Positions 10,412 to 18,835 of a DNA stretch of 64,000 nt are shown piece by piece. Source of the DNA: Pseudomonas phenolilytica (lineage in GTDB: Bacteria; Pseudomonadota; Gammaproteobacteria; Pseudomonadales; Pseudomonadaceae); contig NZ_CP058908.1 of the NCBI RefSeq assembly GCF_021432765.1, positions 3,682,001 through 3,746,000 of the forward strand, given 5' to 3'. The notes below the pieces were generated by a model. The model was not told the DNA's origin and made no database searches. It saw only the letters and a list, made by a program, of their open reading frames with translations. The translations under genes and the position numbers were made by a program. Numbering within the stretch: the stretch's first letter is position 1; the number at the start of each line of letters is the position of its first letter.

Positions 10412-10513
10412 CGTCATGGAGGTGAGCCCTGCCAGCCACACCCCGGCACACAATGTCACCGCTGCGGCTGCTCCCTTCCGGGCCTGACCGGGTTCACGGC
10501 TGATCGTTGCGGG
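10412..10513. repeat. Left attachment repeat (attL), 102 bp
   Basis: Identical base for base to 23149-23250. It begins CGTCATGGAGGTGAG and ends GATCGTTGCGGG, covering the 3' approximately 100 nt of 4.5S RNA on the minus strand. Flanking sequences diverge at once on both sides, so the repeat limits mark the crossover region. Confidence 0.93.
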
Positions 10514-10531
10514 AAGGCCTGAAAGCCTCGC
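10418..10531 (-). ncRNA. 4.5S RNA gene, displaced left copy (probable remnant)
   Basis: The SRP core is intact, with the conserved asymmetric loop and GGAA tetraloop (GGTCAGGCCCGGAAGGGAG) that binds Ffh, and the full 3' strand. The 5' strand differs from the right copy: it reads about GCGAGGCTTTCAGGCC instead of GTGGGCTCTGTCGG, so only about 8 of 12 closing-stem positions pair in a simple alignment. No convincing -35/-10 pair is seen upstream. The pattern fits an insertion that took the promoter and 5' part away from this copy. It could still be transcribed from the island. Confidence 0.6.
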
Positions 10532-10620
10532 CACTCCTGACTTCTAGCGTTTTCTGCTCGTCGCACGACTATCAATCGGAGACCACATTCTATAGCGCTG
10601 GCATGAGCCTTTGGGAGCGC

Positions 10621-10665
10621 TTTGGATCACCGTTTCGGATCACTTCTGGATCCCTTTTGGATCAC
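10621..10665 (+). repeat. Four GGATCAC arm-type repeats, left end
   Basis: Four direct copies of a TTTGGATCAC-like sequence begin at 10621 (exact), 10634 (TTCGGATCAC), 10645 (TCTGGATCCC) and 10656 (exact). Steps are 13, 11 and 11 bp, so the copies lie on roughly one helix face. The same motif lies at the other end of the element beside the integrase gene. I infer arm-binding sites for the integrase or a recombination directionality factor. Confidence 0.7.
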
Positions 10666-10684
10666 TAGGCCACACCCCACCGGC

Positions 10685-10702
10685 CATTTTTTGCAAAAAA
10701 TG
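10685..10702. other. Perfect 18-bp palindrome
   Basis: CATTTTTTGCAAAAAATG is its own reverse complement, with A and T tracts of six bases each. It lies 20 bp inside the left arm repeats in otherwise GC-rich sequence. It could be an intrinsically bent site or a dimer-binding site used in excision/integration; a terminator is less likely because there is no loop. Confidence 0.55.
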
Positions 10703-11117
10703 CGAGCCCCTATCCATCGAGCCGTCCCACTCGATTCCCCCCGGTACCCACCCCTCCTCGCCTGAATAAACAGGGCACCCCCTCCCCATCAAACACGATG
10801 CTCAGGCTTCCCTGTCGACAGCTAGGGTGAGCCGGGGCACGACGACAACCCACGGGCCTCGATCTCACTTCCATGTGAACGAGTACCGCGCTCTGGCCAG
10901 AGGTCTCGATGGAAGGACAGATCAGCCCGCACGACCGCGAGATGGGTTCCCGTGCGTACTAAGGGGGTGGATCAGAAGGTGTACCTTCCGAGCCAGCTTA
11001 AGCCAAACGAAGCGCTGCGGCCTTCGACTGGATCAGAATTGTTGATTTTTTCCGATCCACGCAATAACATCTTGAGCCAGCCTTATGATCCACCTAGCGC
11101 TCAAGGAGCTATCAGCC
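10703..11117. other. Non-coding stretch before the serine recombinase gene
   Basis: No supported gene. More GGATC elements occur: GTGGATC at 10967, TGGATC at 11029, and the inverted GATCCA at 11054 and GATCCAC at 11087. The 11029/11054 pair forms an inverted repeat with 6-bp arms. Such paired sites upstream of a resolvase gene could be its crossover or operator sites, but I see no classical three-site res layout. Confidence 0.35.
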
Positions 11118-11702
11118 ATGACCGCCACCATCGCCTACGTCCGAGTCAGCACCGACGACCAAACAACCGAGGCCCAGCGCCACGCCATCAGCCAACGCTT
11201 CAATGTGAGCGAGTGGTTCTCCGATGAGGCAACCAGCGGTGCTACCAAGGCACTGCAACGGGAGGGCTTCAAGGCACTCCACGCCTATGCCAGGAAGGGA
11301 GACACGGTTGTCGTGGCAGCCATCGACCGCCTGGGCAGGGATACCATCGATGTGCTGGAGACAGTGGAAGCCCTGAAAGCCAAGGGCGTAACTGTGGTCT
11401 CGATGCGCGAAGGCTTCGACCTATCCAGCCCAGTCGGCAAGGCCATGCTCACTATGTTGGCTGCGGTAGCAGAGCTGGAGCGAGCCAATATCAAGGCCCG
11501 CCAGATGGCTGGGATCGAGCGAGCCAGGGCGCATGGCAAGAAGCTGGGCGCTCCGAAGGTGATCGATGATCAGGCCGTGGCTATCTGGAGGAAAGAGAAC
11601 GAGGCCAGCATTGCAGATACCGCCAAGCACTGGGGGATCTCGACGGCTGCCGTGAAGCGGGCTTGCAGGGTGCTGCGAGTGCCACAAGCGGCAGCCGTGT
11701 AG
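11118..11702 (+). CDS. Serine recombinase, resolvase/invertase family
   Basis: 194 aa, the usual size of small serine recombinases (Pin/Tn3-resolvase type). The catalytic domain starts ATIAYVRVSTDDQ, with nucleophile Ser11, and continues with AIDRLGRDTIDVLETV and the conserved arginine region. The E-helix region is LTMLAAVAELERANIKARQ. A C-terminal helix-turn-helix (SIADTAKHWGISTAAVKRA) provides DNA binding. Start at ATG 11118 with AAGGAG 9 nt upstream; an in-frame ATG at 11085 lacks a site. It may resolve dimers of the element or invert a segment. It is convergent with hsdR, with a shared inverted repeat between them. Confidence 0.9.
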   Translation: MTATIAYVRVSTDDQTTEAQRHAISQRFNVSEWFSDEATSGATKALQREGFKALHAYARKGDTVVVAAIDRLGRDTIDVLETVEALKAKGVTVVSMREGFDLSSPVGKAMLTMLAAVAELERANIKARQMAGIERARAHGKKLGAPKVIDDQAVAIWRKENEASIADTAKHWGISTAAVKRACRVLRVPQAAAV

Positions 11703-11714
11703 ACGAGGTTGTGG

Positions 11715-11749
11715 GTTTTGGGGTGCATTATTTTTTGCTCCCCCAAAAC
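11715..11749. terminator. Inverted repeat between convergent recombinase and hsdR genes
   Basis: Perfect 9-bp arms GTTTTGGGG / CCCCAAAAC around a 17-nt loop rich in T. It sits 13 bp after the recombinase stop and just beyond the hsdR stop, so it probably ends both transcripts. The loop is large for a classical terminator. Confidence 0.6.
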
Positions 11750-11753
11750 ACCG

Positions 11754-14700
11754 TTACCGCATGGCCGAGTACACGCTCTCACCAGCCCCGTAGTAGCTCG
11801 TGAAGATGTGGTGGAAGGCCAGCTCGCACTTCTCGTTGTAGATCCCCTCGTCGTAGCTCTCAGGCAAGCCCCGGTCGAAGACGATCTCCAGAGTGCGCCG
11901 CACATCACTCCTGGCCCTGTCTTTCTTGCGCCAGTCGAGCACCAGCTTCTCTGCTTTCAGGGTCTCCAGAAGCTCCTTGCAGACCTTCTTCACCTGCGCC
12001 CTTTCCTTGTCTGCAAGTTCAGGCACTGGCTTGGTCAGGATGTCGAACAGAGCCAGCTCTTCCTCGGAGAGGTTCTCGCGGATAGCTCGTTGATCCTCGA
12101 CCTGCAGATCAGCAGTGAGATCCACCAGCCCCTTGAAGAACACCTCGATGTTCAGGCTGCCAGAGTTGTAGGCGTCGATCAGCTTCTGGAACTTCTCCAT
12201 GAAGTCCTTGCGAGTGGGGTTCTCGGTCAGCATGGTTTCCAGCTTCATGCTCAGCAAGGCCCGGAGCTTCTCGGCCTCGGTGCGCTTACGTCCCTGATTG
12301 AACCTCTCCTTGAGTTTCTCGAAGTCGATCTGGCTGAGGTCATGCAGTGGCTGATCATCGTCTTCCTTGATGATGTAAGGCACCGGAGCGATGGAGCGAT
12401 CCAGCAATTCCTCGACCTGCTGCATTACATCGAAGATGTCGACAGGAGGAGCCAGTGCCTTGATCTTCTGGGCAATCACGGAGATCAGCACAGCGTCAGG
12501 AGCAAGCTCATTGGCATCAGGGTCGGGAAGAATCGCTCTGTAGACCCGAGACACAATCCGGGCCTGACTCATGAAGCTGTTCTTGATTTCCTCATTGGCA
12601 ATGAGTTGCTCAACCGCATCATCCAGCTTGGCCACCTTCTCGAAGCCTTGAGCATCCTTGATGACCTGGGCGTTCACTCCATGCTCGGACAAGAACGAGA
12701 TCCCCCTGGCAAGCAGGTGCTTCAAGTACTCGACCAGCTCGGCCTTGTTCTTGATTGGCTCACCTTCACCATCTTCGCCAGAAGAAGCCCCACCGTAGAT
12801 TGCCAAGGCTTCCTGCAGCTTACGGAAGACCCCAACATAGTCGACGATCAGCCCCGCCTCCTTGCCTGGATACTTCCGGTTGGCACGAGCGATGGTCTGC
12901 ATCAGTGTGTGGTTCTTCATCGGCTTGTCGAGGTAGATGGTCGAGCAAGACGGCACATCAAAGCCGGTGATCCACATGGCGCACACGAAGACCAACCGCA
13001 GCGGATCCTTGGAGTCTTTGAACTTCTCGCCCAGGTTCTCTTCATTCATGCGCTTACGGTGCGGGATGATGTCCAGCCCTTTGTCGGCTAGCTCCTTCAC
13101 CTCGTTCTGACCTTGGGAGACGACCACCGCCATATCGGTCGATGTCATCACCTGGATCTTGTGCTGCAGCTCTTCCTGCTGCTCCTTGGGAGCCTTTGCA
13201 AGTTGAGCCTTCAGTTCAGCCAGATACGTCTTCCAGTGATCCTGAACCTTGTTGTACATGCGAACGGCGGTGGCCTTGTCGATGCACACCAGCATGGCCT
13301 TGCCCTGGTAACCACGACCAACGAAGTGGCTCACCAGATCCTTGGCGATTGCCTCCAGTCGATCCTCTCGGGTGATCAGGTGGTACTCACGGGCGAAGAC
13401 CTGCTCGACTTTGCGCTCCTGCTCCTCGTCCAGCTCGGCCTCTTCGAGTAGCGCCGCCATGTCCTCGTTGAGGTTGTCATTGATGAGCTGCATCTCGGGA
13501 ATGCGGTTCTCGTAGTACAGCGGAACCGTGGCACCGTCAGCGATGGATTGGCCGAAGTCATAGACGGAGATGTAGTCACCAAAGACCTCTTTGGTCTTCT
13601 CCTCGCCAGCCATCAGTGGCGTCCCGGTGAAGCCCAGGAAGGCGGCATTGGGGAGTGCCGTCCTCATGTTCATGGCCAGCGTGTCGTACTGGGAACGGTG
13701 AGCTTCGTCGGTGATGACGATGATGTCCTGGCGGTCAGAGAGCTGCGGGTAGACCTCGCCTTTTTTCGTGCCGAACTTCTGGATCAGCGTGAAGACGTAG
13801 CGGTGATCTTCGCTGAGCAACTGCTTGAGGTGAGCACCGCTGGTGGCATGGGCTTCGACTTCCCCCACAGCACCTGTAGCGGCGAAGGTCTTGTAGATTT
13901 GCTCGTCCAGTTCGTTGCGGTCGGTGACGATCACGAACGTCCAGTTACCTGGGATCTTGCGCAGGATCTTCTGAGCGAAGAAGACCATCGACAGAGACTT
14001 GCCTGAGCCTTGGGTGTGCCAGAAGACGCCAAGCCGCCCGGCCTGATCCTTGGGGCGATCCTTGGTTCGCCAGACCTCAGCGATGGCCTTATTGACCCCC
14101 AAGTACTGGTGGTTCTTGGCGATCTTCTTGATCACACCACCAGCCACATCCTCGAAGACGGTGAAGTTCTCGACGATGTCCAGCAGCCTGGAAGGCTCAC
14201 CGATGCCCCTGATGGCTGTTTCCAGGGAGACGACACCCTTCTCACCTTCATCGTTGATTCGCTTCCACTCGAACAAATGCTCCCACGGCGAGAAGGTACT
14301 ACCCACCACCGTCTGAGAACCGTTAGACAGCATCAGTGCGCCGTTATAGGTGAAGAGCTGCGGGATGACAGTCCGGTAGTCGGTGAGGTTGTCGTCGTAG
14401 GCGGCCTTGAGCGTCTTGTGCGTTGCCTTCAGCTCAACGAACAACAGCGGAATACCGTTCACGAAACCCAGCAGATCGGTGCGCCGGGTGTGGTAATCCC
14501 CTTTCACCCAGAACTGGGAGGCGAGGAAGAAGTCGTTCTCCTCGACATTGCCCCAGTCGATGACCTTGGCCACCTTGAGCGTGTTGTGTCCGTGCTCATC
14601 GGTGACCGGGACAGGCACCCCATCCTTCAGCAGCCGATAGACCTCCTGATTGGCGTTGACCGGCAGCAGCTTGGAACGATCTCGGGCCAATTCCTCGACC

Positions 14701-14936
14701 ACCAGATTGATGGCATCGCTGGGCAAGTCAGGGTTGAGCTTGCTCAGCGCAGCCCGCAGACGCCCCTCCAGCACCACATCCTGCTGAGTCTGGCGACCTT
14801 CGCTGGAGGAACTACCTGTCCACTCTGCGTAGAGGTTCCCAGTTTCCCAGCCGAGAGACTCGAACAGCACGATGGCTGGCTGCTCGACCAACGTGTCCTC
14901 GGAATAGTCGTGCGAATGCGGTGCTGCTGGACTCAT
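11754..14936 (-). CDS. hsdR: Type I restriction enzyme, R subunit
   Basis: 1060 aa. HsdR translocates DNA and cuts at a distance as part of an R2M2S complex that recognises unmethylated sites. Visible order: N-terminal PD-(D/E)xK nuclease (Asp154, Glu168, Lys170 in LLFVELKATHK), then an SF2 motor with Walker A HTQGSGKS (Lys313), DEAH at 410-413 (VITDEAHRSQ), and GFTGTPLM; then helicase domain 2 with YLDKPMKNHTLMQTIARANR and a helical C-terminal domain that contacts HsdM. All key residues are present, so it looks active. It is the last gene of hsdM-hsdS-hsdR, 15 bp after hsdS. Confidence 0.97.
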   Translation of the reverse strand: MSPAAPHSHDYSEDTLVEQPAIVLFESLGWETGNLYAEWTGSSSSEGRQTQQDVVLEGRLRAALSKLNPDLPSDAINLVVEELARDRSKLLPVNANQEVYRLLKDGVPVPVTDEHGHNTLKVAKVIDWGNVEENDFFLASQFWVKGDYHTRRTDLLGFVNGIPLLFVELKATHKTLKAAYDDNLTDYRTVIPQLFTYNGALMLSNGSQTVVGSTFSPWEHLFEWKRINDEGEKGVVSLETAIRGIGEPSRLLDIVENFTVFEDVAGGVIKKIAKNHQYLGVNKAIAEVWRTKDRPKDQAGRLGVFWHTQGSGKSLSMVFFAQKILRKIPGNWTFVIVTDRNELDEQIYKTFAATGAVGEVEAHATSGAHLKQLLSEDHRYVFTLIQKFGTKKGEVYPQLSDRQDIIVITDEAHRSQYDTLAMNMRTALPNAAFLGFTGTPLMAGEEKTKEVFGDYISVYDFGQSIADGATVPLYYENRIPEMQLINDNLNEDMAALLEEAELDEEQERKVEQVFAREYHLITREDRLEAIAKDLVSHFVGRGYQGKAMLVCIDKATAVRMYNKVQDHWKTYLAELKAQLAKAPKEQQEELQHKIQVMTSTDMAVVVSQGQNEVKELADKGLDIIPHRKRMNEENLGEKFKDSKDPLRLVFVCAMWITGFDVPSCSTIYLDKPMKNHTLMQTIARANRKYPGKEAGLIVDYVGVFRKLQEALAIYGGASSGEDGEGEPIKNKAELVEYLKHLLARGISFLSEHGVNAQVIKDAQGFEKVAKLDDAVEQLIANEEIKNSFMSQARIVSRVYRAILPDPDANELAPDAVLISVIAQKIKALAPPVDIFDVMQQVEELLDRSIAPVPYIIKEDDDQPLHDLSQIDFEKLKERFNQGRKRTEAEKLRALLSMKLETMLTENPTRKDFMEKFQKLIDAYNSGSLNIEVFFKGLVDLTADLQVEDQRAIRENLSEEELALFDILTKPVPELADKERAQVKKVCKELLETLKAEKLVLDWRKKDRARSDVRRTLEIVFDRGLPESYDEGIYNEKCELAFHHIFTSYYGAGESVYSAMR

Positions 14937-14951
14937 GCGCCTGAACTCCTT

Positions 14952-16205
14952 TTAGGTCGGCATGGGGATATCGGATACGTCGATCTCACCGGATATTAGC
15001 TTGGGGAGTAGCAGGTCTCTCTGCTGGCGAAGGTTCGCGTTCTTATTTGCAAGCACCCTGATTTCCTTGAAACAAGGCTGAGCAAAAGCATGATACTTGG
15101 CAACGAGCTCGTTTTCAGGCTGCGCTATGGGATAACCCAAAAGGCTCTCTACTCGGACACGTTGGCGACCTGTGGCTCCCGACATGCTCTTCATGGCCAC
15201 TTCGCGAAACCTATCACTTCGCGAAAGACAATAAACCATCTCCGGGCACAGTGAGCGAGAGCGTAGGACTATGAACTCCGTTGATCCGCACGCAGTAGGC
15301 TGGTTGGCGGGCAAGAAATCAACAAAGCCAGTTTTCCCGTTCTCAAGACAGGGAGAGATACGAGCAACCAAGGTATCCCCATTTTGGAACTTAGCACCGC
15401 TATTCCCCGATTTAATTTCCCAACCAGAAATTACCATCCCCGTTTCAGATAACGCCCCCATAGGGACGAAGACTTTCTCGCCATCACGCTCTACTTTGGT
15501 CTTTGGGTTTATTTCAACGGCCGTTTCTAGGGCAACCACTTTCCAGCCTTCAGGAATCAGCCCAAGCTCACTCTCCTTGAACTCCACCCCCTCATGCCCC
15601 GGAAAGCGGAACTGAACGAACCACTCCTCGTACAACCGCCGCGCCATTTCTTCGAGAATCTCGATGCGGCGCGTGTTGTTTTCGATTAGGTCGTCGTAGT
15701 TTCGAAGTATTGATGCAATCGTCTGCTGGATCTGAATCGGAGGAAGACGAATGCGAAGGTTTTTGGCAGCACCAACATTGAAGTGCTGTTGAGCAACCCC
15801 AACCAGATTGCCAGCAACCATGTTTTTACCCCACACGGAGTTAAAGAGGCATGATAAAAACCATGAATCAATTTCTTCACCTGGGCGGATTATGACCAAG
15901 TCAGAACAATTTGAAACCATCAGGGCCCTAGGAATAACCGCAGCAGTTCCGGGATACCCAGTTCGAACAACCGCAACGTCCCCCGGCCTCAGCGCAGACT
16001 TCTTTAGCTTTTCATTGAACTCCGAGGTTATGTACTTAACATCGCGCAAATCGACCTTGAAAGGAGTAATGTTCTGCGAGCGAAGAAAAGGGATACCTTC
16101 ACTTACATACTCATTCGCCATCGAGCCAACATGCCCGACAGTGATACGCTCACAAACATCTTCAAGCCTAACCTCACGCCAATCGTTGAGCGCCCCCATA
16201 AGCAT
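14952..16205 (-). CDS. hsdS: Type I restriction-modification specificity subunit
   Basis: 417 aa. HsdS sets the bipartite target sequence through two target-recognition domains separated by conserved helical spacers. The first TRD starts WREVRLEDVCERITVG; the central spacer is visible at about residues 160-200 (IASILRNYDDLIENNTRRIE, ending FRFPGHEG); the second TRD begins LGLIPEGWKVVALETAVEIN; and the C-terminal repeat ends LLLPKLISGEIDVSDI. The gene is clearly more AT-rich than hsdM and hsdR, as is typical of TRD exchange. Its ATG shares one base with the hsdM stop codon, so translation is coupled; a second ATG lies two codons later. Confidence 0.95.
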   Translation of the reverse strand: MLMGALNDWREVRLEDVCERITVGHVGSMANEYVSEGIPFLRSQNITPFKVDLRDVKYITSEFNEKLKKSALRPGDVAVVRTGYPGTAAVIPRALMVSNCSDLVIIRPGEEIDSWFLSCLFNSVWGKNMVAGNLVGVAQQHFNVGAAKNLRIRLPPIQIQQTIASILRNYDDLIENNTRRIEILEEMARRLYEEWFVQFRFPGHEGVEFKESELGLIPEGWKVVALETAVEINPKTKVERDGEKVFVPMGALSETGMVISGWEIKSGNSGAKFQNGDTLVARISPCLENGKTGFVDFLPANQPTACGSTEFIVLRSRSLCPEMVYCLSRSDRFREVAMKSMSGATGRQRVRVESLLGYPIAQPENELVAKYHAFAQPCFKEIRVLANKNANLRQQRDLLLPKLISGEIDVSDIPMPT

Positions 16206-17764
16206 CAGCTCGCACTCTCAAGTAAAAATCCCAAACTGGATGATATGGCTGACTCTAACTCTCTAGCCTCGCCATTTAGAACTTCAAACTCTTCGGTCAA
16301 CTCCTCCAGACGTTCTACGAAGTCTACATCCTCGCTTTCCCTTGCTGCTGCTCCAACATAACGTCCAGGGTTCAGCGACCAACCCTGCGCTTCAATTTCA
16401 CCCCGACTAGTAACCTTGCATAGCCCCGGCACATTCACGTAGCCATCGCCCAGTCCTCTCTCGGCGAGCAACTCAGCACTTCCCTGGTCTAGCTCTGGAG
16501 CCTCACCTCGATACAGCCGCACGATATTGGCAATGAACTCGATCTGTTCAGGCAGCCAGTCGCGGTGAGCCCGGTCGATTTGCCGGTAGATGTGGCGAGC
16601 ATCGATAAAGAGAACCTTGTCTGCTCGCTCCGCATCACGTTCTTTCGCCCTGTCGAAGAACCACAGCGTGCACGGCAAGGTCACGGTATAGAAGAAGTTC
16701 GAGCCGACCGAAACGACCACATCGACTGCGCCGCTCTCGATGAGCTTCTGCCGGATGACCTGTTCACTGCCTCGGGCATCACCCGCCGAGTTCGCCATAA
16801 CGAAACCAGCACGACCGTTCTTGTTCAGCGATGCGTAAAAGAGCTGGATCCAGAGGTAGTTCGCGTTGTCTGTCTTCGGAACACCGAACGGGAAACGCAG
16901 ATCGCCCTCAAGACGCTCCTTGTCGACCCCCGATACGTTGAACGGTGGATTGGCCATAACGAAGTCGAAGCGCCCACCATCACGAGTAACCGCCTCATGC
17001 GGGTCTTCGTAGTAGGTGTTGGCAATACGCACATCACCGGACAGGCCATGCACAGCCAGGTTCATCTTGTTCAGATTGACCGTGACCTGCTCTTTCTCGG
17101 TGCCGAAGATGGAGATTTCTTCCATCGCCGTCTTGTGGTGGCGTTTAACGAAGTCAGCCGACTGGGCGAACATGCCACCCGATCCACAAGCCGGGTCGAA
17201 GATCCGCCCATGGAACGGCTCGATGATCTCGACGATCAGCTTCACGATGGACTCGGGGGTGTAGAAGACCCCGCCTTTCTGGCCTTCCTTCAGCGCGAAG
17301 TTGCCCAGGAAGTACTCATAGACCTTACCGAAAGCGTCCCCGCTGAGATCCACAGGCCCGAGCAGCTTGATCAGTTCCAGCAGCACCTTGTTGCCAAGCT
17401 GGACGTAGTTGCGAGGCAGAGCGCCTTTGAGGTCGACGTTCTCTTCTTCAACGGCCTTCATGGCTTCGTTAATCGCCAGACCGATGACATCGCCCTCGGT
17501 GAGGGTCTGCAGATAGGAGAAGCGGGCCTTCTCTGGAAGGAAGATCACGCCCTCGGCCAGATAGTCATCTTTGCTGACCTTGCGGCGACCACCAGAGCCA
17601 ATCGGCCCCAGCTTCTCTTCGGCAGCGGCGTACATCTTCTCGGCATATCGCAGGAAGATCAGCCCCAGGACAGGCACCGAGAACTCCCCCGGCCTCAACC
17701 CCGTGTTGGCCCATAGTTGGTCAGCTACAGCCCACAAACGCTTCTCTACATCTCCAGTGACCAA
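16205..17764 (-). CDS. hsdM: Type I DNA adenine methyltransferase subunit
   Basis: About 519 aa N6-adenine methyltransferase. The N-terminal helical HsdM domain ([19 protein letters not shown]) is followed by the SAM-binding motif [12 protein letters not shown] (about residues 188-200) and the catalytic NPPF at about 272-275. With HsdS it methylates and protects host DNA; with HsdR it forms the restriction complex. I chose the TTG start at 17764 because GGAG lies 7 nt upstream; another TTG nine codons earlier (17791) has no such site. It is the first gene of the hsd operon, and its promoter must lie in the non-coding block to the right. Confidence 0.95.
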   Translation of the reverse strand: MVTGDVEKRLWAVADQLWANTGLRPGEFSVPVLGLIFLRYAEKMYAAAEEKLGPIGSGGRRKVSKDDYLAEGVIFLPEKARFSYLQTLTEGDVIGLAINEAMKAVEEENVDLKGALPRNYVQLGNKVLLELIKLLGPVDLSGDAFGKVYEYFLGNFALKEGQKGGVFYTPESIVKLIVEIIEPFHGRIFDPACGSGGMFAQSADFVKRHHKTAMEEISIFGTEKEQVTVNLNKMNLAVHGLSGDVRIANTYYEDPHEAVTRDGGRFDFVMANPPFNVSGVDKERLEGDLRFPFGVPKTDNANYLWIQLFYASLNKNGRAGFVMANSAGDARGSEQVIRQKLIESGAVDVVVSVGSNFFYTVTLPCTLWFFDRAKERDAERADKVLFIDARHIYRQIDRAHRDWLPEQIEFIANIVRLYRGEAPELDQGSAELLAERGLGDGYVNVPGLCKVTSRGEIEAQGWSLNPGRYVGAAARESEDVDFVERLEELTEEFEVLNGEARELESAISSSLGFLLESAS

Positions 17765-18835
17765 GGCACATCTCCACGCAGTAATACACAAATGCCGATG
17801 AGCTTACTACACACGTGAACCGATCAAGCGCGTGGCTGATTGGCCCCCAGTGCCATCACATGCCCTGCCACCGAAGAGAAGCAGCCAGCTTTCCGTCAGC
17901 GCCACTCCAGCAAGATCGCATCACGTTCGACGAAGATCGATTACCACACAGGTATGGAGGAAAGAACGCGCAATCCCGTGCGTTCGATCCTCGACCATGA
18001 CGCTCGGTCGTCTGTTCTGACATGCCACCAAGGACGACTGATCGAGCCTGGGAAAGGCAACAGCCCAGCGAGGCAACCGCCGAGTACCTACTGCTACTTT
18101 GAGCTTCAGGCGTACAGCCCCTCTCACTGCTCCGACCAACAGGTCAGCAGTCACGGGTGATGACGAACCTGACATAGCTGGCTAGGGGGTGATGGCACCT
18201 AGTCGAGGCTGGCTACCTGCGATGACTCGCGGGGTGTAGCGGTGGATGGCGAAGCCACTCTATGAGTGTCTTTGAGTTGTCCTTCATCCATGGTCATTAC
18301 CATCAATCCATCAATGAAGAACGAAGCAATGAGACAGCATCAAGTCTGTCTTGCGGGGGACACTGACAGGTGCTCTTCAAGCAGCACCGCAAGTTGCTCT
18401 TGATGCCTCCCCAACACTGCTGACACAGGATCGATGATCACCGATGACGATGTTGTCAGTGATCATCCCCGTCAGGTGGTTGTCAGGAAGCCCAAGCCTC
18501 TCTGCCAGCCCACCTCCTGCTCATCTTCATGTACCTCCAGATGACTCCGCCCAGGAGTTTCCCCATTCGCCTCTGTCATCCATCAGCCTTGGCCTCAGCA
18601 CAGTAGCGACCTAGGCAACCACTGCTGCCCAGGCTTTGGCCCATGGATGGCTTCCAGGCATCGGGGAACTCCTGGGCAAGTCACCAAGCATCAACCCTGC
18701 ATCCCTTGCAGATTCCCCTCAAACCCAGCCCGTTTTGTCCAGCCGTCCGAGCCGTCCGTGTTTCCCTTGTAGATGGGAGCTGGTGGCATGGATGGAAGGG
18801 ACTCTGACGGCTGAACAAAAAGGAACATCTACGCC
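17765..18835. other. About 1 kb without a convincing gene
   Basis: Several short frames overlap here (for example 17840-18160 and 18636-18839), but none has a good ribosome binding site or recognisable protein. It must contain promoters for the leftward hsd operon and the rightward antirepressor operon. I see several dyads: GGTGCT/AGCACC at about 18370-18391 and a larger one at 18433-18467. A regulatory RNA, replication origin or operator cluster is possible but not shown. Confidence 0.45.
18433..18467. repeat. Extended dyad with GATGATCAC arms
   Basis: Outer arms GATGATCAC (18433-18441) and GTGATCATC (18459-18467) are perfect. Inside them TGAC and GTCA pair again around GATGTT, giving about 13 bp of dyad with a 3-base bulge. 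There is no T-run, so this is more likely an operator or origin element than a terminator. The GATCAC core resembles the arm repeats at the element ends. Confidence 0.5.

Noticed and set aside
11709..13091. 460-aa plus-strand frame
   Set aside because: Mirror of hsdR, whose motifs are unambiguous; no supporting start signal.
14952..16205. Phase-variable hsdS by inversion
   Set aside because: I looked for a second hsdS or inverted copies of its TRDs and saw none in the island.
16565..17716. 383-aa plus-strand frame
   Set aside because: Antisense to hsdM and rich in the Asp/Glu/Leu/Val bias of a shadow frame.
17840..18160. 106-aa and overlapping small frames beside hsdM
   Set aside because: Three overlapping frames, none with a convincing start signal; treated as non-coding.
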